Source: Streptomyces uncialis (lineage in GTDB: Bacteria > Actinomycetota > Actinomycetes > Streptomycetales > Streptomycetaceae). From it: a stretch of DNA of 64,000 nt. Below the pieces are notes generated by a model, which was not told the DNA's origin, did not search any database, and saw nothing but the letters and a program-made list of their open reading frames with translations. Below are positions 44,101 through 51,980 of the stretch, piece after piece. Both the position numbers and the translations under genes were made by a program. Position 1 is the first letter of the stretch. Each line of letters starts with the position of its first letter. The DNA lies in the NCBI RefSeq assembly GCF_001905345.1, contig NZ_LFBV01000002.1, positions 620,001 through 684,000 on the forward strand. The letters are read 5' to 3'.

Positions 44101-45456
44101 GTCGGCGAACCGGACCCCGCCGTGCCCGTCCAGCGGACGGACGATCGCCTCGCGCAGCTGCGTCCGCATCATCGGCTGCACCACCACGGAAGTGGTGTCC
44201 CACGCGGTACGGAGGTGGGGCAGCTGCTCGATCTGCCGCAGGAAGTCGATCCGGGTGACGACCACGGCCTGGGCGGGACGGCTGCCGTCCGTGCGGCGGG
44301 CCGTCAGCACTCCGAGCATGGCGTCCAGCCGGCGGGCCGTGCCGGGCGCGTCCGCGAGCAGCGTCTCGAACTGGTCGGCCACCAGCACCAGCCGGGACCG
44401 TCCGCCGTGGCGGGCCAGTGTCCGCTCCACGGCGGTACGGATGCCCTGCTCGTCGGTGAGCTGCCGGGCCAGCGCCGACCAGCGGTCGTGCCAGCCCGCC
44501 CGCATGGTGTCCGTGTCCCCCGCCGAGGCCAGGGCCCAGGCCAGCAGTTCCTCGGCGGTGAGGCGCAGCCCGTGGGGCAGTCGGGCGATCACGTACCGCT
44601 CGCTGTCGAGGTGTGCGAGCAGACCGGCGCCGACCAGCGAGGACTTGCCGACGCCGGAGGGGCCGAACACCGGCAGGACGGGTACCCGCTGGTGTTCGAG
44701 TAGTTCGGTGAGCCGTTGGGTCTCCAGCGTACGGCCGTGGAAGACGGCGCGGTCCTGCTCGGTGAACGGCAGCAGTTCGCGGTAGGGGCTGTCCGCCAGC
44801 AGCCTTCCGCGCAGTTGCGGCCACTCGCGGGTGAGGGACTCGACGGTGAGCGCGTAGCCGGTCCGGCGTCGCTGGTCCCCCTCCACGGCGACGACGACGC
44901 CGATGACTCCGCCGTACTCGTCGTCCCACACCGGCGCCCCGCTGAAGCCGCCCGCCAGCGGGAACGGGGCGTCCTCGTCGCAGGTCAGCTGCCACCAGCC
45001 GGTGCCCTCGCGGCCCTCCACGGTGCCGCGGGTCCAGATCCCGGCGTCCTTGCCGCCGCCCCGTCCCGGGAACTTCGGGAAGCCGAACGCCCGCCAGCGG
45101 TGCCCGGCCAGGTTCTCCGCCGCCACGATCCGCAGGGGCAGCGCACCCGGCGGGGGCTCGCCGTCCAGCCGCAGGACGGCGACGTCGCCACTGCTGTCGG
45201 CGGCCACGGGAACGCTGAAGTGCACGGAGGCCGTGGCCTCGGGGCGACCGCGCAGCAGCGGGAAGTCGAGGGTGACCGGAAGGGATTCCGGCAGGGGTGC
45301 GTCGTCCCGGAGACCCGCGGTGGAGGCGACGACATGGGCGCAGGTGAGCAGCAGCCGGTCGGGGATCAGGAACGCCACCCCGACCGGGCGGCCGTCGTGC
45401 AGCACCCGGGCCGTCCCGCGTTCCCACGCGGATTCCGGCTCGCCCGGGGGCGTCAC
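41158..45456 (-). CDS. Trypsin-like protease / nSTAND NTPase / WD40 conflict-system protein
   Basis: About 1,432 residues from a GTG at 45456 that overlaps the Trypco1 gene stop (GTGA). Domain order: trypsin-like protease (His ~41 in TCAHVVAS, Asp in SGDVAVLRL, Ser in AGGFSGAPVWD); STAND-type NTPase with Walker A VFGPSGVGKSSLVGAG near residue 265 and acidic strand LVLVADQFETLL; a helical region; one hydrophobic helix (TVLAGFAVLTVLGLVAAGLAMF, written here in part as a TM segment) near 690; and about 15 WD40 repeats (FSPDGRTLA...LWD) from ~755 to the end. This matches predicted NTP-dependent conflict systems of multicellular bacteria, in which the protease is the effector. Confidence 0.9.
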   Translation of the reverse strand: MTPPGEPESAWERGTARVLHDGRPVGVAFLIPDRLLLTCAHVVASTAGLRDDAPLPESLPVTLDFPLLRGRPEATASVHFSVPVAADSSGDVAVLRLDGEPPPGALPLRIVAAENLAGHRWRAFGFPKFPGRGGGKDAGIWTRGTVEGREGTGWWQLTCDEDAPFPLAGGFSGAPVWDDEYGGVIGVVVAVEGDQRRRTGYALTVESLTREWPQLRGRLLADSPYRELLPFTEQDRAVFHGRTLETQRLTELLEHQRVPVLPVFGPSGVGKSSLVGAGLLAHLDSERYVIARLPHGLRLTAEELLAWALASAGDTDTMRAGWHDRWSALARQLTDEQGIRTAVERTLARHGGRSRLVLVADQFETLLADAPGTARRLDAMLGVLTARRTDGSRPAQAVVVTRIDFLRQIEQLPHLRTAWDTTSVVVQPMMRTQLREAIVRPLDGHGGVRFADGLVELLLRDTPPGPAALPMLEYALSLLWERQERGLLTTTAYQELGGVEGALTRNAEHRLWGWADGAERQALERIFIQLVRPGEELDAGERGPDTRRVAARTQFSAGDWALIHRLASTRLVVVTRRPTGRDTAELAHQALVEKWPRLRGWVEENREFRGWQEGLRRSLRAWQELGHPPELALGGEQIARARRWIGVRGAEIPAEETGFVEASDQIQQRLVRRRRTVLAGFAVLTVLGLVAAGLAMFNARSGSEQRALAATRSLTEQSRRYAGSDPALAARLALAAQRVSPTPETRAQLLSTVSSPLRATLPGHTGEVRSVAFSPDGRTLASSGNDGTARLWDVAGRRQSASLDGRSSQVHTAAFSPDGRTLVTSHDGWKAQLWDTRTRKRTAVLTGAGRPAVFSPDGDTIATGARQGKVLLWDARTHRRTGELQAHGDDGSWAAPLAFSPDGRTVAVIVNGLGTSADDKAAVQLWDVGQKRRTATLKGHTGQIRSLAFSPDGETLATRASDGVTLLWDPRGQRPPVRLSDYNGTGSALAFSPDGRTLASGGQDRSVRLWDVRARTAMVMLTSHTGPVNALAFSPDGTVLASGSEDATVRLWDMRAGRPRAAFAGPGGSGSPAAYSPDGQVLATGDGDGTVHLRDARTRRTLGRLTGHTGEVNWVRFSPDGRLVAASGDDGTAVLLWDVRTRRRLASLDGHRSPVQRVLFSPDGHTLATSSYIDRTTRLWSLRTYQQLASFPSAVTWSAFSPDSGTFVTGGRESSSVRLWDARTHQHLGDLDGPTGMVGLVVFSPDGRTLAAAGSGGRLWLWDIRHRRLTATVKGHADAAESVAFTPDGKTLASIGRDAAVRLWDVRTLRRLATLNGHVGAVRSAVVSPDGRTLATTGDDRTVRLWDLRTHRQLALLTGHTGATRSAVFAPDGKTLTTTSGADRTARVWDTAAFGDLATLTGEACAIAGRSLTEREWRRYLPDGVAYRRICP

Positions 45457-45779
45457 GCGCCGCTCTCGGGGCGGTCCCACTCCAGCTCCAGCTTGATGTG
45501 CGCCTCCCCGGACCCCTTCGCCACGACCAGGCCCGCCTCCGCCGTGAGCCGCAGTCCGAACTCCGCACGGATGTGATCAGGACTGCGCGGCAGGTCCGCC
45601 AGCCGTGTCAGCATCGTCGCGGCCACCCGCTGCACCCGGGCCATGCCCGACTCGAACGTCTCGGCGGACGCCCCGAAGAGTTCGTCACCGCGGCTCGCCC
45701 GGATCACTCCGGCGCCCTGCTCGGCGGGCAACTCGACGACGAAGACCTCACCGTCTTCGAAAGGGACATTCAGATACAC
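45453..45779 (-). CDS. Trypsin-co-occurring domain protein (Trypco1-like)
   Basis: 108 residues from GTG 45779, behind GAGG. It begins with a strand pair (VPFEDGEVFVVELP), has a helix around ESGMARVQRVAATMLTRLADL and ends with IRAEFGLRLTAEAGLVVAKGSGEAHIKLELEW. This pattern is that of the Trypco1 (CU044_2847-like) domain found next to trypsin-STAND conflict proteins, where it probably acts as a regulator or chaperone of the protease. The 4-base overlap with the large gene supports this. Confidence 0.85.
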   Translation of the reverse strand: MYLNVPFEDGEVFVVELPAEQGAGVIRASRGDELFGASAETFESGMARVQRVAATMLTRLADLPRSPDHIRAEFGLRLTAEAGLVVAKGSGEAHIKLELEWDRPESGA

Positions 45780-46018
45780 GTGACGACCTCACCATTGCTT
45801 CATCAACTCTCCTCTCACATAGGGGAGTTGCGCTTGTACGCCTTCGGAGCCAGTCATGGTAGCCGCGATCCCCGGCCGCGAACCCTTTTCCGGCATTCCC
45901 GAGCTAGGTGTGACGAATCCATGCGGATCCCGTGAAGGGTGAAGGCGCTTGCCGCGCGGGTGGCGTGAGCGGTCGGGACCGTCCGGGACCGCGTTCGGCG
46001 TGGCCTCGCGCCGGGGCC

Positions 46019-47926
46019 TCAGCCCCAGGGGTCGATCTCCTGGAGGCACAGATTGATCGCCTCCTGCTTGTCGTCGCTCGTCCAGCCCAGCGCCACGCCG
46101 CCGACACAGCCCGGCGCGTCGACCGACAGCACCTTGTACGTCTTGTCCCACGGAACGGGGAAGTCGCAGGGCTCGACGTAGGCGGTGCCCTTGCCACCGT
46201 CCTCGATACGGACGCAGTCGCCCGCCTCGGCCGTGAAGATGTCCTGCGAGTGGACCGTCGAGTAGAGGACGAACCCGGCGATCAGGACGAGGGCGATCCA
46301 GCCGAGGCACCCCGCCCCGTCGCCGCCGCTCTGCGGGGCCGTGGTCGCGGACGGGGGCGTCGGCTTCGGGGGCGCCGTCGGCCCGGGTTTCGGGGTCGGC
46401 TTCGCGTGCGGCCCCTGGGTGGGCTTCGGGCCCTTCGCCGCTCCGGACTTCGCCGGTGCCTTGGTCGCCGCCTTGGCCTGCGGCTTCGGCTTGGCCTTCG
46501 CCCTGAGGTCCTTGGGGCCCTTGGAGCTCTTGAGGTCCTTGGCGGCGGACGCGGCGGCCTTCGGCCGTCTCAGCACCGCCACCGGGTCGCCGACCCGTAC
46601 GGTCCCCCCGGCCACCGGGCCGGTCTCCCGCAGTTCACCCGCCGCCGGGGAGACGACCCGCGCGCGCTGCCGCCCGTCGGTCACGGACAGAAGCGTCTCG
46701 CCCGCCGCGACCGTGTCCCCCGGCCGCCTGTGCCAGCGGACCACCGTCACCCGGTCCGCCCGCGCCAGTTCCCCCGGTAACGCGGGCAGCGCCACCGGTA
46801 CGATCCGGTCCGCGCTCGCCCTCCTCGCGTACAGCGCGCCCATCGCGTCGGCGGCCTCGGCCAGCAGCGCCCCTCGCAACCGCTCGTCCACCGGGTCCGG
46901 GTCCACCACGGGTTCGCCCACCGGGACCGGGTCCCGTCCCGGCTCGTCCACCGGAGACCGGCCCGCACCCGGTCCGTCGACCTCGGCCCGGCCCGCACCC
47001 GGCTCGTCCGCCCTGGCCCGGTCCACGACCGGCTCGTCCATGATCCAGGTCGCGGCCAGCGCACCCCGTTCCATGATCATCGTGGCGATCCGATCGGGGT
47101 TGCGGCGCGCGGCGGGGGTGTACGACTCCGTCGCCGCCGCGAACCGCTCCAGCAGTTGGGCCGCCGTGGGCCGTTGCGCCGGGTCCTTGAGCAGGCACGG
47201 CACCAGCAGGTCGGCGAGCGTGGGCGGGACATCGGTCAGGTCGGGTTCTTCGTGGATGAGGCGGTGCAGGACAGCGAACGTCGTACCGCCGCCGAACGGG
47301 GCGCGTCCGGTCACGGCGTGGACCAGCAGGCTCGCCAGGCTGAACACATCGGACTCCGTGCCCGCTTCACCGTCCGTGACCTGTTCCGGCGACATGAACG
47401 CGGGGGTGCCGATCACGCCTTGCGCGGTGAGGCGGGTGGCCGCGTCGAGGGCCCGGGCGATCCCGAAGTCGATGATGCGGGGGCCGTCCTCGGCGAAGAT
47501 GACGTTCCCGGGCTTGAGGTCGCGGTGGACCAGGCCGTGGGAGTGGATCGCGGTGAGCCCCTCGGCGAGTCCGGCGCCGAGCGCGGCCACCGTCCCGACC
47601 GGCAACGGCCCATGGGCGTCCACCGCCTCCTGCAACGACGGTCCGGGTACGTACGCCGTCGCCAGCCACGGCGCGTCGGCCGTCGTGTCGGCGTCGACCA
47701 CCATCGCCGTGTAGAAGCCGCCGACCTGCCGCGCCGCCGCCACCTCGACGGCGAACCGGCGCCGGAACTCCGGGTCCTTCGCGAGATGCGGCCGTACGAC
47801 CTTGACGGCGACCAGCCGCCCGCCCCGCGAGCGACCCAGATACACATCCCCCATGCCCCCGCCGCCCAGTTGTCCCAGCAGGACGTACGGGCCTATCCGG
47901 GAGTCCGACCACAGCGCTTCGGGCAT
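46019..47926 (-). CDS. Transmembrane Ser/Thr kinase with a biotinyl/lipoyl-like domain
   Basis: About 635 residues from ATG 47926. Hanks-type kinase (10-270): LGGGGMGDVYLG, VAVKVV, HRDLKPGN and IIDFGIA, GTPAFMSPEQ. A Pro/Asp/Glu-rich linker follows, then at ~390-452 a hammerhead fold like lipoyl domains (VTVVRWHRRPGDTVAAGETLLSV, AGGTVRVGDPVAVL), with the modified Lys absent (TDGRQ). A Lys/Ala/Pro linker leads to one membrane helix (~540-558) and an extracytoplasmic tail with four Cys (CVRIED, EPCDF, PGCVGG, LCLQ), likely disulfide-bonded. It may sense an extracellular signal. It lies upstream of the conflict genes on the same strand. Confidence 0.88.
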   Translation of the reverse strand: MPEALWSDSRIGPYVLLGQLGGGGMGDVYLGRSRGGRLVAVKVVRPHLAKDPEFRRRFAVEVAAARQVGGFYTAMVVDADTTADAPWLATAYVPGPSLQEAVDAHGPLPVGTVAALGAGLAEGLTAIHSHGLVHRDLKPGNVIFAEDGPRIIDFGIARALDAATRLTAQGVIGTPAFMSPEQVTDGEAGTESDVFSLASLLVHAVTGRAPFGGGTTFAVLHRLIHEEPDLTDVPPTLADLLVPCLLKDPAQRPTAAQLLERFAAATESYTPAARRNPDRIATMIMERGALAATWIMDEPVVDRARADEPGAGRAEVDGPGAGRSPVDEPGRDPVPVGEPVVDPDPVDERLRGALLAEAADAMGALYARRASADRIVPVALPALPGELARADRVTVVRWHRRPGDTVAAGETLLSVTDGRQRARVVSPAAGELRETGPVAGGTVRVGDPVAVLRRPKAAASAAKDLKSSKGPKDLRAKAKPKPQAKAATKAPAKSGAAKGPKPTQGPHAKPTPKPGPTAPPKPTPPSATTAPQSGGDGAGCLGWIALVLIAGFVLYSTVHSQDIFTAEAGDCVRIEDGGKGTAYVEPCDFPVPWDKTYKVLSVDAPGCVGGVALGWTSDDKQEAINLCLQEIDPWG

Positions 47927-48242
47927 GAGGGCAGTCTGATCGGTAGGGGCGGCCTCGGCACGCCCTTCCGGAAAACGGACCGGGTTCCTGGAACACGGTT
48001 TCGGCTTGCCGAACACAGGTCCAGGGACACCCGGACGCACGTCCGCCGGGGACCATCGCCATCCGTGGGCGGAGCCCGCCGGGCCCGCCGAGCCCGGCAG
48101 GTCCACGACCGCCGCTGTCCGCCGGTGGTCCGGGAGCCTCCGCCCCCGGGTCGGCCGGTCACCCGTCCCGTACCAGGGCCCCCGCCCCGGGCCCTGGATC
48201 GGTACGGCGCTTACGTCCGCGGCACCGCCCGGCCGCGTTCCG
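47927..48242. other. Intergenic region upstream of the kinase gene
   Basis: About 315 bp; no supported gene. The frames crossing it lack ribosome sites. It should hold the kinase promoter, but I could not identify hexamers with confidence. Confidence 0.5.
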
Positions 48243-48434
48243 TCAGCCGAACGGGGAGAACGCGCGCTCCTCCCGCGCGGACTGCGAGCGTTGCAGTCCG
48301 CTCCAGTCCAGGGCGTCGCGTGCTACGCGCTGGGTGAGCTCAGCCGCCTTGCGGGACTCGGACACGACGTCGCCGCGTTCCTGGATCAATCGCTCGTAGA
48401 TCGGTGAGTGGCCTGATGTTTCCACGGTGTTCAT
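48243..48434 (-). CDS. Small hypothetical protein, 63 residues
   Basis: 63 codons from ATG 48434, preceded by a strong GGGGGAGG nine bases upstream. The product is charged and helical (YERLIQERGDVVSESRKAAELTQRVARDALDW), has no signal peptide, and ends AFSPFG. No family is recognised. The ribosome site and clean reading frame support a real gene. Confidence 0.6.
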   Translation of the reverse strand: MNTVETSGHSPIYERLIQERGDVVSESRKAAELTQRVARDALDWSGLQRSQSAREERAFSPFG

Positions 48435-48787
48435 AGGGATGATCCTCCCCCGTCCACCGGTGGCCTGTGAAGGCGGGCTGGTACGAGGTGCTCCGCCCGT
48501 CGTCCCCGGCCGCCCCGGCGGGGCGCGCCAGCCCCGTGACCGCACGGCCGCCGGGCAGGCGTTTCCCGCCCGGTGCCTCCCGGTCCGGACGGGCACCCCG
48601 GTCGCCGCTCGCATCGCAGGTGGGCGGGCGCACCGTCATCCGTTCGTGCCCCGCGCGGGAGATCCCCCGACACGGGAGGGGACGACCGCCGCCCTGGCAC
48701 CCCGGTCCACCGGTCACGGCTCACGGCAAGCCCGGGCCGGGCCGGGGCAGCGGTCGCGGTTCGACCGGCTCCGCTAGGTTGTCCGAC
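48435..48787. other. Divergent intergenic region, small ORF gene to pirin
   Basis: About 350 bp between divergent genes with no supported gene. I see no clear terminator or operator; it should contain promoters in both directions. Confidence 0.5.
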
Positions 48788-49753
48788 ATGAGCAATCTTG
48801 ACCGCGCACCGGTGCCCGCGCTCTGCGGCGGGCGGGGCTTCGTCGTCGCCGAGCCCGTCCGCGAGCTGCTGAGCCCCCGCCGTGTGAAGCTCGGTGAGTC
48901 CACCGAGGTCCGCCGTCTGCTGCCCAACCTGGGCAGGCGCATGGTCGGCGCGTGGGCATTCGTCGATCATTACGGCCCCGACGACATCGCGGACGAGCCG
49001 GGTATGCAGGTTCCCCCGCACCCCCACATCGGGCTCCAGACCGTGAGCTGGCTGCATGAGGGCGAGGTGCTGCACCGGGACAGCACCGGCAGCCTCCAGA
49101 CGATCCGGCCGCGTGAGCTGGGCCTGATGACCTCCGGCCGGGCGATCGCCCACTCGGAGGAGTCCCCGAAGTCGCACGCCCGGTTCCTGCACGGCGCGCA
49201 GCTGTGGGTCGCGCTGCCGGACGGCGACCGCCATGTCGAGCCGCACTTCGAGCATCACTCGGTCCTCCCGACCGTCACGGCCCCGGGCCTGACCGCGACC
49301 GTGATCCTGGGCGACCTCGACGGCTCCCGCTCCCCGGGCACGGTGTACACCCCGATCGTGGGCGCGGATCTCGCCCTGACCCGGGGCGCCGATGTCCGGC
49401 TCCCGCTGGAGCCGGACTTCGAGTACGCCGTCCTGTCGATGTCCGGTGAGGCGAGCGTGGACGGCGTTCCGGTGCTGCCGGGCTCGATGCTGTACCTGGG
49501 CTGCGGCCGCACGGAACTCCCCCTGCGCGCCGGGTCCGACGCGGGCCTGATGCTCCTCGGCGGCGAGCCGTTCGCCGAGGAGCTGGTCATGTGGTGGAAC
49601 TTCGTCGCACGGACCAACGAGGAGATCGTCCAGGCCCGCTCGGACTGGATGAACGGCGACAGCTTCGGTGAGGTGAAGGGGTACGACGGGGGGCCGCTGG
49701 CCGCTCCGGAGCTGCCGCCGGGGCCGCTGAAGAAGCGTGGGCGCGTGCGCTGA
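48788..49753 (+). CDS. Pirin family protein
   Basis: 321 residues from ATG 48788, with a weak ribosome site. Bicupin with the pirin N-terminal motif VDHYGPDD...PHPHIGLQTVSWLHEGEVLHRDSTGS, giving the metal ligands His, His, His and Glu region (HPHIG, H...; LMTSGRAIAHSEE). Bacterial pirins act as quercetin dioxygenases or as metabolic regulators that sense iron redox state. It is a single-gene unit. Confidence 0.92.
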   Translation: MSNLDRAPVPALCGGRGFVVAEPVRELLSPRRVKLGESTEVRRLLPNLGRRMVGAWAFVDHYGPDDIADEPGMQVPPHPHIGLQTVSWLHEGEVLHRDSTGSLQTIRPRELGLMTSGRAIAHSEESPKSHARFLHGAQLWVALPDGDRHVEPHFEHHSVLPTVTAPGLTATVILGDLDGSRSPGTVYTPIVGADLALTRGADVRLPLEPDFEYAVLSMSGEASVDGVPVLPGSMLYLGCGRTELPLRAGSDAGLMLLGGEPFAEELVMWWNFVARTNEEIVQARSDWMNGDSFGEVKGYDGGPLAAPELPPGPLKKRGRVR

Positions 49754-49782
49754 ACCGGGGTCATGGCCCCGCTCCGGCGCCG

Positions 49783-50259
49783 TTACGACGCCCGGCGCGG
49801 GCTCCCTTCGCCGCCGCCCAGGTACGCGGGGTCGCTCCGGCGGCGGCGCCCGTGGATCTGGAGGTACAGCAGGGCCACGGATTCCTCCGCTCCGTGGTCG
49901 AAGCGCTTCAGAACCTTGCCGAGCGGGTTCCAGAGCCGGCCGTCGGGCATCCGGACGCCCAGCGGCTGGCCGAACACCTCGCGCTGGTCGCGGTCCAGCT
50001 CGACCCAGACCGCGCCGGCCTTCCGGACCAGGACTTCCCCCGCGTACGCGCCGAACCCGAAGAGCGCCTCCAGCGGGCGGGCTCCCGCCCCTCCCGCACC
50101 ACCTCTCCGGAGGCCGTCCACCACGAGATCCACGACGCGCAGACTGCCGACCGAGTAGTCGAGGGGTAATCGCGCCCGTGCGTTGACGCGCTCGACGAAC
50201 TCCGCCACGTAGTGCCGCATCTGGGACGCGGCGGGTTCCGGATCGACAGCCGGACGCAT
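49783..50259 (-). CDS. Hypothetical protein (158 aa)
   Basis: 158 residues from ATG 50259 (GTG 50262 in frame). The core SLRVVDLVVDGLRRG ... LFGFGAYAGEVLVRKAGAVWVELD ... GVRMPDGRLWNPLGKVLKRFDHG ... VALLYLQIHGRRR resembles a small immunity-like or uncharacterised actinobacterial family. No motif for catalysis is visible. Its 3' end faces that of pirin, 29 bp apart. Confidence 0.75.
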   Translation of the reverse strand: MRPAVDPEPAASQMRHYVAEFVERVNARARLPLDYSVGSLRVVDLVVDGLRRGGAGGAGARPLEALFGFGAYAGEVLVRKAGAVWVELDRDQREVFGQPLGVRMPDGRLWNPLGKVLKRFDHGAEESVALLYLQIHGRRRRSDPAYLGGGEGSPRRAS

Positions 50260-50532
50260 CACGACTCACCTTCTCCATCGGGACCGGGCCGGGGAACCGA
50301 CCCGTAGAACCAAGCGGAAGGAGGCTGCCTGGCGTCACGGCGTGATTGCGCCGCGATTGCGTGATGACCCCGGTGGGGAGGAAACATCCGGCACATGCGG
50401 CACACCACGTCCCGCTCGTGATGCGGGCCACCGACCCGGCCGGCCTTCAGCCCACGGCACCCGCCGCTCCGCGTGCGACCGGTACGCGGAGCGGCGGCGG
50501 GACGGGGGCGCCGCTCGGAGGAGGGGAACCGG

Positions 50533-51276
50533 ATGAGCGCACGGAGCCGCGGGCAGGGCGCCGCCGCGGGCGAGAAGGAACTCGGAAGAGCGATCGTCAG
50601 GGCGCAACAGGGGGACGAGCGGGCGTTCGCCGCGGCGTACGCACTCGTACAGCCGTCCCTGCTGAGCTATCTGTACGGACTGGTCGGGTCGGACGCGGAG
50701 GACGTGGCCTCCGACGCCTGGCTGGAGATCGCGCGCGATCTGGACCGGTTCAGCGGCCACGGGGCGGGCTTCCGCGCCTGGGCCACCAGCATCGCGCGGA
50801 ACAGGGCGGTCGACCATCTGCGCCGCCAGCGGAGCAGACCCCGCGCCACGCTGCTGAACGAGGACATGCACGAACTGCCGAACGGTCAGGACACCGCCCG
50901 GGAGGCCCTGGAGAGCATCTCCACGCAGCGCGTCCTCTCCTTGATAGCGCTGTTGCCCGGCCGTCAGGCGCAGGCCGTACTGCTCCGTACGGTCATGGGC
51001 CTGGACGGGGTGACGGCGGCCCGGATGCTGGGTCGCCGCCCCGGCGCGGTGCGATCGGCCGCGCACCGGGGTCTGACCCGGCTGGGCCGCCGGCTCGACC
51101 CGGGCGGCCAGGGTCCGGCCGGGCGCCGCGGCCCGGACCGGGAGCGCCGCGTGGGCGCCGGGCCCTGGGGAGGGGGCTCCACGGCGTGGGCCGCGCGAGG
51201 GACGTCCGGTACGGCGGGGCCTGCGGCCTCCGGTGGCGCGGGCCCGGGCGTTCCGGGCGGGGCCAGGAGACCCTGA
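50533..51276 (+). CDS. ECF-type RNA polymerase sigma factor with a low-complexity tail
   Basis: About 247 residues from ATG 50533, with GAGGAGGGG upstream. Region 2 (EDVASDAWLEIARDLDRFSGHGAGFRAWATSIARNRAVDHLRRQRS) and region 4 (RVLSLIALLPGRQAQAVLLRTVMGLDGVTAARMLGRRPGAVRSAAHRGLTRL) are clear. The last ~75 residues are Gly, Ala, Arg and Pro and unlike a known domain. No anti-sigma gene is adjacent, so control may be through that tail or elsewhere. Confidence 0.9.
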   Translation: MSARSRGQGAAAGEKELGRAIVRAQQGDERAFAAAYALVQPSLLSYLYGLVGSDAEDVASDAWLEIARDLDRFSGHGAGFRAWATSIARNRAVDHLRRQRSRPRATLLNEDMHELPNGQDTAREALESISTQRVLSLIALLPGRQAQAVLLRTVMGLDGVTAARMLGRRPGAVRSAAHRGLTRLGRRLDPGGQGPAGRRGPDRERRVGAGPWGGGSTAWAARGTSGTAGPAASGGAGPGVPGGARRP

Positions 51277-51371
51277 GCGGGCCCCCGCGCGAGATACGCG
51301 GGTGCGTGGCGTTCGAGCGGTGACATCACCTGGTGCTCCCCGGTGCGCCGCGCACTTCGATCGGAACGGAA

Positions 51372-51407
51372 GCGGGTGCCCCGGCGCACAAGCGCCGGGG
51401 CACCCGC
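51372..51407. terminator. Strong bidirectional terminator
   Basis: Perfect 16-bp stem (GCGGGTGCCCCGGCGC and its complement) with an ACAA loop, between the convergent sigma-factor and immunity genes. No U-tract. Confidence 0.9.
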
Positions 51408-51431
51408 CCTCCTTGGCATTTCAGCGGACCG

Positions 51432-51980
51432 TCAGAAGTCCTCGTCCGCGGCACTCACGAACTCGGCCTCGCTCAGTCCCCACAGCGAAGTGTCCCGCAG
51501 GGGGCATTCGTCGAAGTCCGCCCGAAGGGTCCGGTGGAGGAACTCCACCATTCCGACGTCATATCGGGACCACTTCCCGGTACCGCGGTCCCAGACCACG
51601 ACGGGCCACTCGTCCGGGTTGTCCGCCGATGCGTCCCAGCACAGGATATCGGCGGCGGAGTCGACTCCCCAGGCGATCAGAAGGGGCTCGGGAGGAACGT
51701 CGAAGTTCCTGTCGGGCTCCATCCGCCAGGTGAGGCGCGCGGTCTTGGTCTCCGCCGAGAAACCGTCGCCGACCTGCTGCTCGTCCCAGGGCTGCGGTTC
51801 CAGGATCTCCAGGAAGTCCTCGACGGCACCGGGGCCGTAGACCTCCATGAACTGCCGGAAATCCGAAGGGAAGGAGGAATTCAGGCCCCATGAAGCGGAG
51901 ATCAGGTCCCAATTGATTCCCTCGGGGGATTCCCCCTCGGGTGCGGGGAGCAACGAGCGGAGACTCTCCAGATGTGTCAC
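51432..51980 (-). CDS. SMI1/KNR4 (SUKH) family immunity protein
   Basis: 182 residues from ATG 51980, which overlaps the toxin stop (ATGA). The SUKH pattern is visible: INWDLISASWGLNSSFPSDFRQFMEVYGPG, then LLIAWGVDSAADILCWDASADNPDEWPVVVWDR and MVEFLHRTL. SUKH proteins bind and neutralise the C-terminal toxin domains of polymorphic toxins, often nucleases. The overlap with the RHS gene makes it the cognate immunity protein. Confidence 0.9.
   Translation of the reverse strand: MTHLESLRSLLPAPEGESPEGINWDLISASWGLNSSFPSDFRQFMEVYGPGAVEDFLEILEPQPWDEQQVGDGFSAETKTARLTWRMEPDRNFDVPPEPLLIAWGVDSAADILCWDASADNPDEWPVVVWDRGTGKWSRYDVGMVEFLHRTLRADFDECPLRDTSLWGLSEAEFVSAADEDF

Noticed and set aside
48243..48434. 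RiPP precursor peptide
   Set aside because: No leader/core pattern, no Cys/Ser/Thr-rich core and no modification enzyme nearby.
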